A stretch of 64,000 nucleotides of DNA. It comes from Ilyonectria destructans. Its lineage: Eukaryota > Ascomycota > Sordariomycetes > Hypocreales > Nectriaceae. Positions within the stretch are counted from its first letter, which is position 1, and each line of letters begins with the position of its first letter. The DNA is taken from positions 2,170,001 to 2,234,000 of the forward strand of contig JAHEWK010000011.1 in assembly GCA_020740775.1 (NCBI GenBank), given 5' to 3'. The notes beneath the pieces are model-generated. The model made no database searches. It worked only from the letters and a program-made list of their open reading frames with translations, and was not told the origin of the DNA. Of the stretch, positions 1 to 11,155 are shown piece after piece. A program made the translations under genes and the position numbers.

Positions 1-1061
1 CCATCTGCCGGCACACTCGTGGTCGGTGCGGGAATCTCAGTCGTCTTGGTGATCCCAGTAGGAGCAGCACTGTTGCCTCCATCGCCGCTGTTCTCGTCAA
101 CGTCGACTTGGAAGTTGCTCTCCATCTGCGCCTTGATTCCCACAGAGTAGATGTTCTGGTCGGGAACATAGTCCAAGGCCTTGGAGCCCTTGGTAGAGAA
201 GGAATCAGCGCTGGCTCCGGTGATTTTGATGTCAATGACACTTGAATAGCTCTCATTGCGGGCGATAGCAGCCATGGTGAAGCCGTTAGGATCCTTCTCG
301 CCGCGCATAAAAGTGCCCGCCCAGGGGAACTTGCCGTCAGTGGTGGCGTTAATATCAATGGCGGCCGAGTTCAGGTCGGGCCAGTCCCAGTACCAGTAAA
401 TGGTGTAGATGTCGCCAGCAGCCAGGTTATCGGGCAGCTTGATGTCGGATTGACAGGCAAGCTCTTGGTCATGCACAGCGCCCTGGTCAGAGAACTCGGT
501 GGCACGATCGGTGCTAATCACGCCTCCGTTGGTCTGATAGCACTGGCCGTCATCGTAGTTGCGCGTGGCGAGGAGTGTGCCGCGGCCATCACCACCAGTG
601 CCCTTCTTGTTCCAGAGAAGGTGGACGTCGAAGAGTTTCTCCTGGGCCTTGGGCTCAGTGGTGCCGTAGAAGTAGATGGTGCCACGGTTTCGGGGTTTGT
701 TAGGCTGGTTCTGGGGGAGAGTGGTGTGGCCGTTCTCGAGGTGCATGAGGGCGATATAATCACCAGCGGCGGCTTCGAGCATGGGAAACTCGGGGTTTTG
801 CTCCAACTGGTACTTGTTGAGAATCTCGTTGCCGGAGTAGTAAGACTGGCCTGAAACTGGGAGGATGTTCTGGGGAAGAGAGTCGGAGTAGACCGGGTCG
901 GTGGAGTTTCGAGGGACATATCCTCGAGCGTAGCCGGTCTCGCCAACCATAGTGCCGTTCTTTGCGAGCTTCTTGGCGTACTCGACCCAGGAGTGGGCAG
1001 AGACGGATGGGATCAGGGTGCTGGCCACGAGGGCGGCAGCAGATTTGGTAGTAATCTTCAT
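1..1061 (-). CDS. Secreted DUF7492-type protein, 5' part (C-terminus beyond window)
   Basis: The frame is open from an ATG at 1059-1061 to the window edge, giving 353 residues and no stop. Residues 1-22 form a signal peptide (basic start, hydrophobic core, SVSA cleavage site), so the mature protein would begin with His23 (AHSWVEYA). The body carries the features I associate with the fungal DUF7492 family: a GYARGYVPR stretch, 'ALMHLENGHTTLPQN' near residues 104-117, 'RGTIYFYGT', 'GTGGDGRG' and 'YWYWDWPDL'. From about residue 330 it turns Ser/Thr/Pro-rich, like a linker to a C-terminal tail. The family function is unknown to me. The N-terminal His plus His107/His112 resembles the copper His-brace of lytic polysaccharide monooxygenases, which is inference only. 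The upstream region 1062 onward would hold its promoter. Confidence 0.85.
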   Translation of the reverse strand, partial: MKITTKSAAALVASTLIPSVSAHSWVEYAKKLAKNGTMVGETGYARGYVPRNSTDPVYSDSLPQNILPVSGQSYYSGNEILNKYQLEQNPEFPMLEAAAGDYIALMHLENGHTTLPQNQPNKPRNRGTIYFYGTTEPKAQEKLFDVHLLWNKKGTGGDGRGTLLATRNYDDGQCYQTNGGVISTDRATEFSDQGAVHDQELACQSDIKLPDNLAAGDIYTIYWYWDWPDLNSAAIDINATTDGKFPWAGTFMRGEKDPNGFTMAAIARNESYSSVIDIKITGASADSFSTKGSKALDYVPDQNIYSVGIKAQMESNFQVDVDENSGDGGNSAAPTGITKTTEIPAPTTSVPAD

Positions 1062-4000
1062 GGTTGTGGTTGGTCGGTAGGTTATGTTGTTGAAAGGGAA
1101 GGTTGAAGAAATAAAAAGTTGTGAAAGTTGTAAAGCGAGGCTTTGGAATCAAGAGTGGAAGGAGCGTAACTCTGGTAAGTCCCGTGAGGAGAATGAAGGT
1201 GTTCTTTTATGTGAAGGAGAGAAAGAGAGGCAGCGCCCGTCACGAAAGTTGGCAGGTGATTTGGTTGAAGAAGGTAGGCGGCGGTGTTTGTTTTTGTTAT
1301 TTGAGAACAGTGAAGGCTGTTTTTTCTTTGGCGAGTGCCTGGCAGCTGGCGAACAGTTGAACAGTGACGAGGTGTAGTACTGACAGCTGGCAAAGGTCGA
1401 GCAGCTGACAAGGGCCTTTATTCAGTGACGAACAATAAAACGTTCAATGAAGTATTGTTTGAAAGCCTGAAACTTTTCGGGTTCTGTTTGCAGTAGCTGA
1501 GGGTGTATTTTTCTAAGGTGAGTCTGAGATTTGCTGAAGCGGTTTCTCGGTGGCGAGGAGGGTTGTAGATGATCAACGTCCGGCGTCGGTGGTGGTTGTT
1601 TTTAGTCAGTCCCGCTGAGCCTCAAAGGAGAAACTGCAACACAAGGAAAGAGAAAGGAAATAAATCGAAATTCAAAAAGGGGGGTACAGCAGAAGAGAAG
1701 GCTGAAGACGAAAGGAGAAAAATCGTGAACCTCTCTTAGACCATGTCCATGTTGGTGAGTCACGAACAGGGCAGGATAGAGTGACGTGTGGAAGGGTGAC
1801 CGGGGTTTTCGAGGCGGTGGAATGGCCGAGAGCGTGCGACTCAGGAACGGGGGGCCAAGACGAGATGGGAGGACGAGCGGGTTGATGAAGAGGACGCACG
1901 AGAGACAGGCAATCAAGCGAACAAGGGCACGGGGAGCAACGACGCAATCAAGCAAGCAAGGCAGGCACCCGATCGAAACACTTTTGGATGGTAACGAAAC
2001 ACTTGGCTCTGGGAGGGGGACTCGGTGGGTAGATATCATGGTCTAGAGTGAGAGACCGGTGGCCTATCGTTGGCCAGCACCATCATGGTCGAGGAAACGG
2101 GCCTTGGACGGAGATGCAAATGCGCACGGCATATCGACGACTACGACATGGCACGGACGCGGGAGATGGGCGCTCGCATGGACGCCCTGGCAGATGCCCT
2201 AGCAAGGACATGGACATGGGACGGCCGATGGTACGGCATCGGAATAGCATCGCATGGCATGGCAGCCGCGCCAGGGGAGAATACTAAGAGAAGTGCTGGA
2301 AGCCGGCCCTCGCTCGTCTGGGGAAGCGCTGCAATGAGACGCTCTGCACCACTCGATGCGGTTCCAGAGCCTCGACGCAATGGGGCCGTGTCGCACAAGG
2401 GTCTGAGCCGTGGCGAGGCAAGGCCATGGGGCCGTTGAGATGGGATGGCTTCTACCGGGGTGTTGGGAGTTAGGGTGTTGGAAGTTGGGAGTTGGGGTGT
2501 TAGTTGAGGGTGTTTCGAAGCTGGGAGGGTTGTAGCCGCCCGACTGGAGAAAGCCATGGGTTCTATTCTCGATCTTGATCGTGCGGCAGTGGAGAGAGCC
2601 GCAAAAGTCGAGACCGACTTTAATCTATAGGCGTCCAGGGGCCCCCGGGTGAGGAACAGGGCGAGAATAGACGATCTATCTCTGCGTTGCAACAGCGCGG
2701 TGCGTCGGCGTTGCACCAGAATGGGAGATTGCGGGCGCGAGGATTGGCCGTGGACGCCTGGTTAGCGCTGGCCAGCCAAGTTGGCGAGCATTAGACGCCC
2801 GTCGTATTCTCCGCCTTGTCGCAAGCGCGCCGTGGTGGCTGGCGGCCAATTGGCTGTCAAGCCCCCTCGGCGATGGTCAGGGATTGACAGAATATACAGG
2901 GACCAGGTCGCGAACAGTTATAGAGCTCCGCAGGCCATTCAATTCTCGCGTTTCTCGTCGCCGTCTCAAGTTGTCGCTCCGCCAGGCCTGCGACGACGAC
3001 CCTGTGGGCTCATCGCGTCCGGTGGCCGTCGGGCCTCAGCCTCGGGCCTCACCTCACCACCAGACCAGGCGCAACTATGGCCTGGACGGTGATTGTGGTG
3101 AGACCCGGCCGTCGCTGTGCCTTGATTCAGTCGCTTCTCTCGTGGCCGTCGTCCCACGCGGCCATGCCGTGGTCCCATCCTCGACAAACCACCACCGCAT
3201 TAATCTTGTAGCGCCCGACGGTTTGGTCAAGCGCCCAACGTCCACGCGAGAGCAGAAATGAGATATTGCGGTGGAGATGGAGATGGAGATGCGTGGCCGT
3301 TGGGTTCAAGACCCAATAATGAAAAAAACTGCGACTGCTTCGCTGGGCCGGGGTTCAAACATATGTCGTTGGAGACTACGTCCCTCTATTTACTCCAAAC
3401 ATTTTGCCTCCTCGGTGAATCAAACATGCGACGAGATTTGCAAAACAGTTCCTGTTACTGACAGACCCTAGCGCCCGTCTCCCGAATGCTGTGACATTGC
3501 AACCCTTGGGATCACCAGCGAGCAAACATGTTCCCCTTGTCGGCCTTTTTTTTTGTTCCTCCGCTGTCGTGCCTTCGCTTGTGCAACCGACTGTGCGCTA
3601 TTTGAAAACCCTTTCTTCAATGGCCACCCGAACACGCGGTTCCCTTTGAAGGGCCTTCGTAGTGGGTGGACGCTTGGGTGGACGCTTAGGTGGTGATAGT
3701 TGCGCAGCACACCCACTGCATCTCTCTCCTTCTTTCACCTCATTTCGCCTCCTTTCACCCAATAAATTCCCTCGGTAAGGGGAGAATCCCCTTTATGAAA
3801 CTCCTTGACAGCTGTCGTCCTAAAATCCCAATACTCGTGCCCCTCAAACCCCTCTCTCCCTCCGCCCCGCCGCTGTGTTTCCCTAGCTTCACCTCCCTCC
3901 GTCAATATTCGCACCCTTGTCCGCCTCAACAATCCATCAAGTCTGTCACAACCACGTAGTGTACCTAAATTAAGTAAAAGGTAATTTCTAGTTCAAAGGA

Positions 4001-4759
4001 AACGGTACGCGATAGGCGCTGCAATGCAGAGTGAACAAAAAAGCAAACTAGACACAAAGAACACTCTCGAGGACTGCGCGCACGCTCCATCTCAAGTGTC
4101 TCAGCCATCCAGATCTCGGCGCCATGTCTCTACCCATCTCCGACCGTTTCTTATTTTTGCTTCTCTGGGCGAAAATGGTATTGTCCCGTCACTCGGGTGG
4201 GATTCTGCTTGGCCCTTTCTCCAGTAGAGGCGTTCATGGGTGGGACTCCTTCTCCCTCATGAATCATGATTCACAACCGATGGTGGAGCCGCTGCTGAAG
4301 AGACACTTGATTTCTCCGTTGCCCTCTGAGACTCTTGTCGGAAGCTGTTTTCTAATAGCGGGTGTCGTGGCTTTTGTCTGACCTCATCCGAGTGAATGAG
4401 CCATTGATCCACGTAACCTGGGGAGGACATCTGAGACCCAAGACGTTGACTAGTCTTTGGCAATGGTTCAATTGTTCAACGAGAATAGACAACATGTCTC
4501 GAATGCAGTCGTTAATGTAGAACACAGCTCAATTAATTTGTCCTAACCATTCAACATATTCCCGTCATGTCTATAACCACAATGGTATTTTCTGCCTGCG
4601 ACAAAACCCACTATCATCCCAACGCCGCCCAAAAGAAAAACACCATGAACTCTTGCGAAATCCGTGACGTTGCCGTAAACAAATGCATTACCCAGATTTC
4701 ATGATTCCATCTTCTATCCATCTCCTGCCCGCCAGCCTTGCGACTGTCCCTATCGTATT
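1062..4759. other. Intergenic, about 3.7 kb, no convincing gene
   Basis: This lies between the start of the secreted-protein gene and the stop of abaA. It should contain the former's promoter and the abaA 3' UTR. Open frames here (for example 2141-2716 minus) have no domain-like sequence and overlap in several frames. A short GGAGAT repeat sits at 3272-3291. Confidence 0.6.
3272..3291. repeat. GGAGAT hexanucleotide repeat, about 3 copies
   Basis: Three and a bit tandem GGAGAT units in noncoding sequence. No function is suggested. Confidence 0.7.
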
Positions 4760-7460
4760 TTACCAACCTCCTGTCGCCACAGTGACTGGCACATGGCCAT
4801 CGATCGTGTCCCCTCGTCTTCGCTTCATCGGCCGTGGGCTGCCATCGCGTTCTGCCCCAGCGCCTGTGTTCGCCGTCATCTGCGCCCACTGTGTCGGCGT
4901 CCACATGGTTGACTGGTCACCAGGGTCGACCTTTGTCGTCTGGGCTGCCCAGTCCGTGCCCGCTGCAGTGTCCGTGGGCCAGGCATCGAGTGATGGCATG
5001 TCCCAGCCTTGGAGGCCGGTATCACACTCCGAGTTGTCGTAGACGAGCGAGTTCGACAAGTCCAGCGCCGTGGTCGCCGCAGTGAACGAGCCAACTGAGG
5101 GCATCACGGGCTTGAGATCTGCCAACGTCGATGGCCCGTCAAAGTAGGCCGCCGTATGCTGGCTGTGTGCCGTGCTCACCTGCGACTCCGTCCCGGCTGT
5201 GCTGCCCGTGGCGGGTAGGTATCCCACGCCTGTCGACTGGGGCATGTTGTGATCAAAGTTGGTCGGGTACGTCGGGTGAAGGCCAGCTGTTGGCGGAGGT
5301 GTAGCGAGTCCATTGGAGAAGGACTCGAACAGTGTGAGCCCGTTGTTTGCTGCTGGCGCCGACGGCACCTGTCCCAACCCCACATTACCGTCCCATGCGG
5401 AGCTGAAGGTCTCATTCATGACGGCAGTCATGTGTTGATTGACCGAGGGTGTGGGTGACATGACAGAGTCTCTCGACACCATTGCCGATGGGTAGACGAG
5501 CGCCTTCTGCTGGTGGTATCGCGACATGGGGTCGTTGATGGTGAGCCATCGCCACGACGTACCAGCCGGCTTGAAGACCGGGTTGTACTTGTACCATTGG
5601 TTGGTCGTGTTGAACCGCCAGAAGACGATGCCCTGTCGAGTCCACCGCGAGGAGTCAGGGGCGCATGACCAAAGCTCTTGGTACATGGCGACCTTGCAGA
5701 TCAAGTCGCTGCCGGTCAGCTCGCGGCGAGCCCAAGATGCGGCATCGCCGTCATCCTCAGAGCGCTTGCGCTTGCTGCTAAATCGCTCCAACTCGCTCTT
5801 CTTCCGCTCGCCGTCATGCTTAGACCGCTTCTCCTTCTTGCGCTGGTGCTCGACATCCGGGTACTGTACAGCCATGCTCAAGATGCTGGCCCACTCGACC
5901 GCAGGAAAGGGGACGTGGATGTCCTGGCGCGGTCGCGCATGACAGTCACAGTCGGCCTTGGAATCGCTGCAACCTCGTCGGTGGATTCCCGTCTCGTTGG
6001 AGTACACGCTCGGCTTTGAGTCCTCACTGTGCAGCTCTGCAGGGCGGGTCAGTCGTGTGACACACTTCCATCGGTGGTTCTGGAGGCTGGGCTGCGTGAT
6101 TGCCACCTCAACAAAGCCAGTGAGCTCTGAGCCGGAAGGGAACTTGGCGTGCTCGTGCAGCTCCAAGGTCGCACACATCTCAAGAAGAAGGCACTCTTCA
6201 TCTCGTGTAGGCAGATCCAGCGTCTCATACATCTCGGGCGCATCCTTCTGCCATCGGCGGGTAACCGTCTTGACACAGGCTGAAGTCGATCGGTCCAGGG
6301 ATCGTGTGTACTCGTGGAGCAGCACGTCCTTGCCAAGAACGTTCGGGCTATCGTCGCAGTTGCTGTACTTGTTCAAGTGCGGGAACGACTCCTGGTCCAG
6401 GGGGTTGTCATGGGCATCGTAGGCAATCTCGTCTCGGATCTTGACATCGGATGACGACACAAAAACCTCGCACGTCTTAGGACGGACTGTGATCAACGAC
6501 TGGAGCGCCAGGAGCTGGGAGAAGTATTCGTAGTTCGGCTTGACATCTGGAACTCGGCCCTCGGCCAAGGCAGTCAGGACAGGGTTGGACTTGAACGACT
6601 CTTGTTCTTCCTCGTCATAGTAGTCATCCGAGTTGGTTGAACCGGGCTCCTTCTTCTCCTCGGCAGGGAAGAGGAAGTGGACTGAAACGAAGGCGTTAGT
6701 ATGCACTACCTCCAAGAGGTCAAAGTTCAACTCACAGCAGCGCAAATCTTCAAAGAACTTCTTCACAACCTGCATATGGCTGGACACCTGTTTTCGTCCC
6801 ATCTGCTCGATGCTGTCGTTGCTGTTGTCGATGCGGAAAATTTCTTTGCTGCCTAGGATGGCAACGCAGATGACGAAGATGTATTCACTGATGAGCATGT
6901 TGCGGCCGTGGAGCTTGCCTCCCATGGAGAACTTGCGTCGGCCCATATGGGGCATGAGGAGGACAGCTAGTTATCACCGTCAGGATACTTTCTCCTGTCA
7001 TGGCAGAGGGTAAGGAGTTCTTACAGTCAACGAAGGCATCTTCAAGCTCTGGTCTTCTCCAGACACCTCCCTTGTCCTTCTGTGTGTCCTTGTGGGCTTG
7101 TCTGTTGCGGTACTGGCGGAAGGCCGGCCAGTAGTAGAGAGGGTTCACGCCATTTCGAGTTCTGCGCTGGTAGCGAGGCTGGTTGCGAGGCGTAGGTACA
7201 CGATAGAGGCAATCGAACGATTGCGAGGGAACCATAGGGGCGGGGATGTTGGGAGGCATGGATGGCGACATGCCAACAGAGTTCTGGTAGCATGAGACCA
7301 TCCCATTGAAGTTGTGTGACTGCGCATTACCGTTGCCCTCCCGCAGAGGCAGTCGACCAGCACTGTATGTGCTGCCTCTCCGGCTGTCCAGGTAGTCTGG
7401 TGAAGGCGAGTATCGTTGCGACGACAGCACCGGCCGCGGGTGGTAGAGTGACGACGACAT
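4760..7460 (-). CDS. abaA: AbaA-type TEA/ATTS-domain conidiation regulator
   Basis: Three exons, 7025-7460, 6736-6966 and 4760-6681, give 862 residues. I start at ATG 7460 (MSSSLYHPRP), which fits AbaA proteins as I know them; an in-frame ATG 15 codons upstream (7505) gives a less typical N-terminus. The TEA domain spans about residues 129-215: 'KDKGGVWRRPELEDAF', then 'HMGRRKFSMGGKLHGRN', then the recognition helix 'GRKQVSSHMQVVKKFF'. Intron 1 (6967-7024, 58 nt) interrupts it after AFVD. Intron 2 (6682-6735, 54 nt) has a perfect TACTAAC branch point, and its removal joins RC to FHFLFP. The remainder includes a basic NLS-like stretch (KKEKRSKHDGERKK) and a Gln/Ser/Thr-rich C-terminus. In Aspergillus and Fusarium AbaA acts between BrlA and WetA in phialide and conidium differentiation and binds CATTCY. 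MRD1 lies upstream on the same strand. Confidence 0.95.
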
Positions 7461-8366
7461 GGCAACAGCTGAATGGAGGCAAGGAATGCCGACGAAGATG
7501 CTCACAAGAACAAGCTCGATCCAGCGGAACTGCCTTTTGCTGCTCTATGAGTGGATGTAATGAGCAGGTCAAAGAGGATGAGAAATGCTGAAAGGAATTC
7601 AAGACGTGGAATGGTGGGATAGATGTATGCCTGAAGAAAGGCAGCTCAACCACTGGAACGGAGAGGTATTCAGGAGAACTATTAGAGCATATAAATCCAA
7701 GACCCGGGAGAGAGTATAGATAGTCTGCGGAGCGTGTTCGCCGAACAGAGGGTCGCTGCCCCTCCTCAACCCAAATATCGAGATCCATCCATCCATCCAT
7801 CGCAAGACATGGAGGTACATGGGGGAGGGTGGGTAGTGTGGGAAGGGCGCTCGAACAGCGGGGAACTCAGCAGGCATCGCGCTGAGGGATGTCGACGGCG
7901 AGGAGAGTGGCGACCAATTACGACCACTGGCAGAAGCCACTGGCACATGGCAGCTTGAGGTTTGTGTCGAGGGCGTTAGCATGCAAGGGAGGATCGGGCG
8001 GGTCCAGGACGAAGGTGGTCTCATCACCAGGATGGGGCGTGCGGCGAACGACGCCTCGCGGATATGGCATCAATGGCACAAGGTATGTGGACGAGATTGA
8101 CATCAGACATAAGGAGGATCCCGCACCTCCCCGTCTACATGCTGAATTCTTTAACGAATATCTGACCCGCGATGTGGCGGCCCCCTGTGGTGGAGGGTTC
8201 GGCAATGCGGAAGGCGACGGCTAACCCATCCACCTCACGGAATTCGATCCCTTCCCAAGGGAGATGCACCCCCCGGGGCGAGGGCACGACGAGGGCACTT
8301 CAGCCTTGCCTTGCTGGGCTCTCTCGCCTGACAGAACGGGCGACCATGAGAGATAGTTTCCTCCCC
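7461..8366. promoter_or_regulatory. abaA upstream region with BrlA-like and AbaA-like motifs
   Basis: This 906-bp stretch between the MRD1 stop and the abaA start is the likely abaA promoter and 5' UTR. By eye it contains two matches to the Aspergillus BrlA element (C/A)(G/A)AGGG(G/A) on the plus strand, at 7984-7990 and 8256-8262. It also has two matches to the AbaA element CATTCY on the minus strand, at 7483-7488 and 7608-7613. Such short motifs occur often by chance. An ATCC tetranucleotide run lies at about 7783-7800. No separate gene is visible. Confidence 0.35.
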
Positions 8367-11155
8367 TCAAGCGTCGAGTTCATCCTCGTTTCCAATATTG
8401 ACCCTCGACCTCCCCTTCCCAGTCAATTGTTGAAGGGCTACCTTATTGACTTGGCCTCCTACTTTCCTCTGCATCTTTGCAATCTCCTCCTCAGCATCAA
8501 CCGCCTCTGCCTCTGCAAAGTCCAAGACCAGCTTACGGCCAAGAAGATGGGTGTCCCGAAGCGCATTTAGCGCGTTCTCGGCTTCTCGGGGAGTGACGAA
8601 TTCTGCAAATGCAAAACCCCTTGGGGTATAGTCTGCCTTTTTGGGAAGGCGCACGGACCTCAGCTGCCCGTAGGTCCCGAATAGTGTTCGGATGTCCTTC
8701 TTGGTAGTCTGGAAGGGCAAGTTCTTGATGATGATCTTCGTCCTCTGCCCTGCTGCCTTCTTGGCCTTGTCCTCCCGTCGCCGCTCCTCGGCAGCGTCGT
8801 GACCCTTGTGAGATGCCTTGACGGCGAGGGTGTGAGCCTCCAAGACCTGACCATCCATGACTTTGAGTGCCGCCTGAGCTTGTTCCTTCGTGCGGAACTC
8901 CACAAAGCCGAAGCCCATGCTCAGCGTTTGGCCTGGTTTCTTAGCATCCATCTTGGTCTTAACTCTAGCCGAAACGAAGCCGTCCAGTGATTGAAAAGTT
9001 TCTGCCAACTTAATCGTCGTCGTAGTGAAGTTTAAATTTCGGACAAACAGCGAGGTTGTTTCCACATCCTCCTCCGTCTTATCGCCGCGTGTGAGTAGCT
9101 CGTTGACACTTAACTTTTGAACCGTGGTCGGCCGGTCTTTTAGCGCCACGACGTGATCAACTAGGTCACCTTTGAAGAGATCCCTTGGCGCTTTCTCCAA
9201 AAAGAGCACGCTATCTTTGATCCGGCGATACGCCAGCTTTCCAAAAGCGGATTTGGCATGGCCCGGCTGAGCAAAATGGACAATGGCGATTGTTCCACTT
9301 GGGGGCATGAGAACCCTCAGCACAGGCCCAGACTCCTCGAAGAGCTTCCTGAGTTCGTCGATCGTTGTACCATACGGGAAGTTCTTCACCAGGATGGCAG
9401 TATCGCCCCGCTTGTGAGACTTGAAAGCTTCCAGGTCCACACCGTTAGCGGCGAAATACGCTTTGGTCTCTTGGATGACGCTCGTCTCTGCCACGGCCTG
9501 TTTGACGGCAGCGTCGGCAGACGTAGGATCGAGCAGCTCAGATTTTGAAACACCAAGACGCTCAGCAACTGAGGCGTTGACTGCATCCTGGTTCATGTAG
9601 AGCGCATTCCAGTTAAAGGTACTAGCGGCGGCCTCGGCCTTCCTCTTGATCATGTTTTGCTTCTTCAGGGGAAGTTTTGAGATGGCGAAGTCATCCAAGC
9701 CAGTGTCTCTCTTTGCACTGGCAGGAATGATGTGGACAATTCGCCCCTGAAACGTTGCCCCGTCCATGGCTTGGAATGCTTCAACCGCCTGGGATGGGTC
9801 CGCGAAGAGGATCAGGGCGAACCCCTTGCTCGCCCCTGAGCCAGCGACGGGCAAATGAACCTAGCATTGTTAGTGGTCGTGAAACCAAAGAGAGCTCAAC
9901 AACACAATCCAGAAAATGAGGCAACAATTCAGCTAATCGAAGCATCTACTAAAATATTCGTCTCAAGGTTCTCATCATATACCGAAGTATAAGCTGTCCC
10001 TATCTGAGGTTCATCACGTCGCCTTTCCTTTTAAAAAAAAAATCACAAAAATATCACGTACCTCTTCAAGTGTTCCGAACTTCTGAAAGCTCTCGCGAAG
10101 GTCGTTTTCCGTAGTACTGTAGGAAAGGTTCCGCACGAAGAGCCGAGACGTTCGGCGAATTGCCTCCAGGGGGTCGTCACTCGTTGGTTCACCCGCCTCC
10201 TTCTCAGGAGCAGCTTGGCCAACCGCCACATCCACCCTGGATGGCGGGCTCGGGAGGACAGTGTTGTCGACATCACGCCCCTTTGTCTCAGGAGCAGTGG
10301 TAGTGGTGGCTTGGACAGGAATTCGTTCCAAATCATCGGGATCAACGAGATCCAACAACCGGTTTGTCCGCGATCGCAGCCAGTCGTCATCTGTCGCGCC
10401 GAGTCCCGGCTGTTCCAGATTCGCCTGTTTCGCCTCCGATGGCTCAGCAGTCTCGTCAGAGGCTGGTACCTGGCTAGCAGAGGGTGTGTCTATCTCCATC
10501 AGCTGAGCTGGTGGAGAGTCCGAGGCCTGGTCCTTCTGCGGTGGATCTATCCTGCGTTGCTTCCCCCTGGAGGCTGGGATTTGTTCGTACTCGTCGTCAC
10601 TCTCCTCCTCAGGAACAGCAGCTGCGGGAACAGCGGGCAGGTCACCACCAAGGTTTGTGTTTGACATGTCTTCCATCGCACTCTCGCGACCTCTCTTCAT
10701 GACTTGAAGGAACTCGCGCAGCTTCGGGTCGGAGGCGTCTGGCTCGTCTCGCTTCCGTTTCTTGGAACTCGACTCATCCTCAGCTGGTTGATCTGAGCCC
10801 CTTGGGATGCTGCCTGCCGCACCATAGCTGGAATGCGACTGGTTCTGGCCTCTCGTCAAGGCGGGGTCTGAGATCTGACATTCCATGAGCATAACGTCAA
10901 TCGAGACATGGGGTGGTTACTCACGGGCTTCGCTGTCTCGACAGCAATCTTAGACATCCGAATGTAAGACTTATTAAAGTACTTTACTGCCTTGGTGGCA
11001 TCATCGGGCGTCTTATAGCCCACATAGCCAATGCGGCGCTGGGGGATCAGCTTGACATCGGTAATCTCGCGACCCTTGGCGGAGAAGTGTTTCCGAAAGT
11101 CAGCCTCGGTAATGTTGGGTGGCAAGCCCTTGACAAAGATTCTTGAGGAGGCCAT
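8367..11155 (-). CDS. MRD1: Multiple RNA-binding domain protein MRD1 (RBM19), 5 RRMs
   Basis: Three exons, 10925-11155, 10062-10874 and 8367-9860, give 845 residues, about the usual MRD1 length. RRM1 occupies residues 2-77 (RIFVKGLPP, GYVGYKT). A long acidic/Ser-rich linker with basic 'SSKKRKRDEP' follows. RRM2 (about 318-400, RLFVRNLSYSTTENDL) is split by intron 2. RRM3 (about 498-572, AILVKNFPYGTTIDEL), RRM4 (about 614-695, SLFVRNLNFTTTT) and RRM5 (about 720-800, KIIIKNLPFQTTKKDI, GFAFAEF) complete the set. The yeast and human homologues bind pre-rRNA in the nucleolus and are needed for the A0-A2 cleavages leading to 18S rRNA. Intron 1 is 50 nt (10875-10924). Intron 2 is long for this window at 201 nt (9861-10061) and carries a T9 tract near its 5' end and CACTAAC near its 3' end. 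Confidence 0.96.

Noticed and set aside
2141..2716. 191-codon open frame on the minus strand
   Set aside because: No domain-like sequence, overlaps equally open frames on the other strand, low-complexity composition.
3299..3315. Hairpin TTGGGTTCAAGACCCAA resembling a tRNA T-arm
   Set aside because: No matching acceptor stem or box A upstream. The flanking sequence is a GGAGAT repeat.
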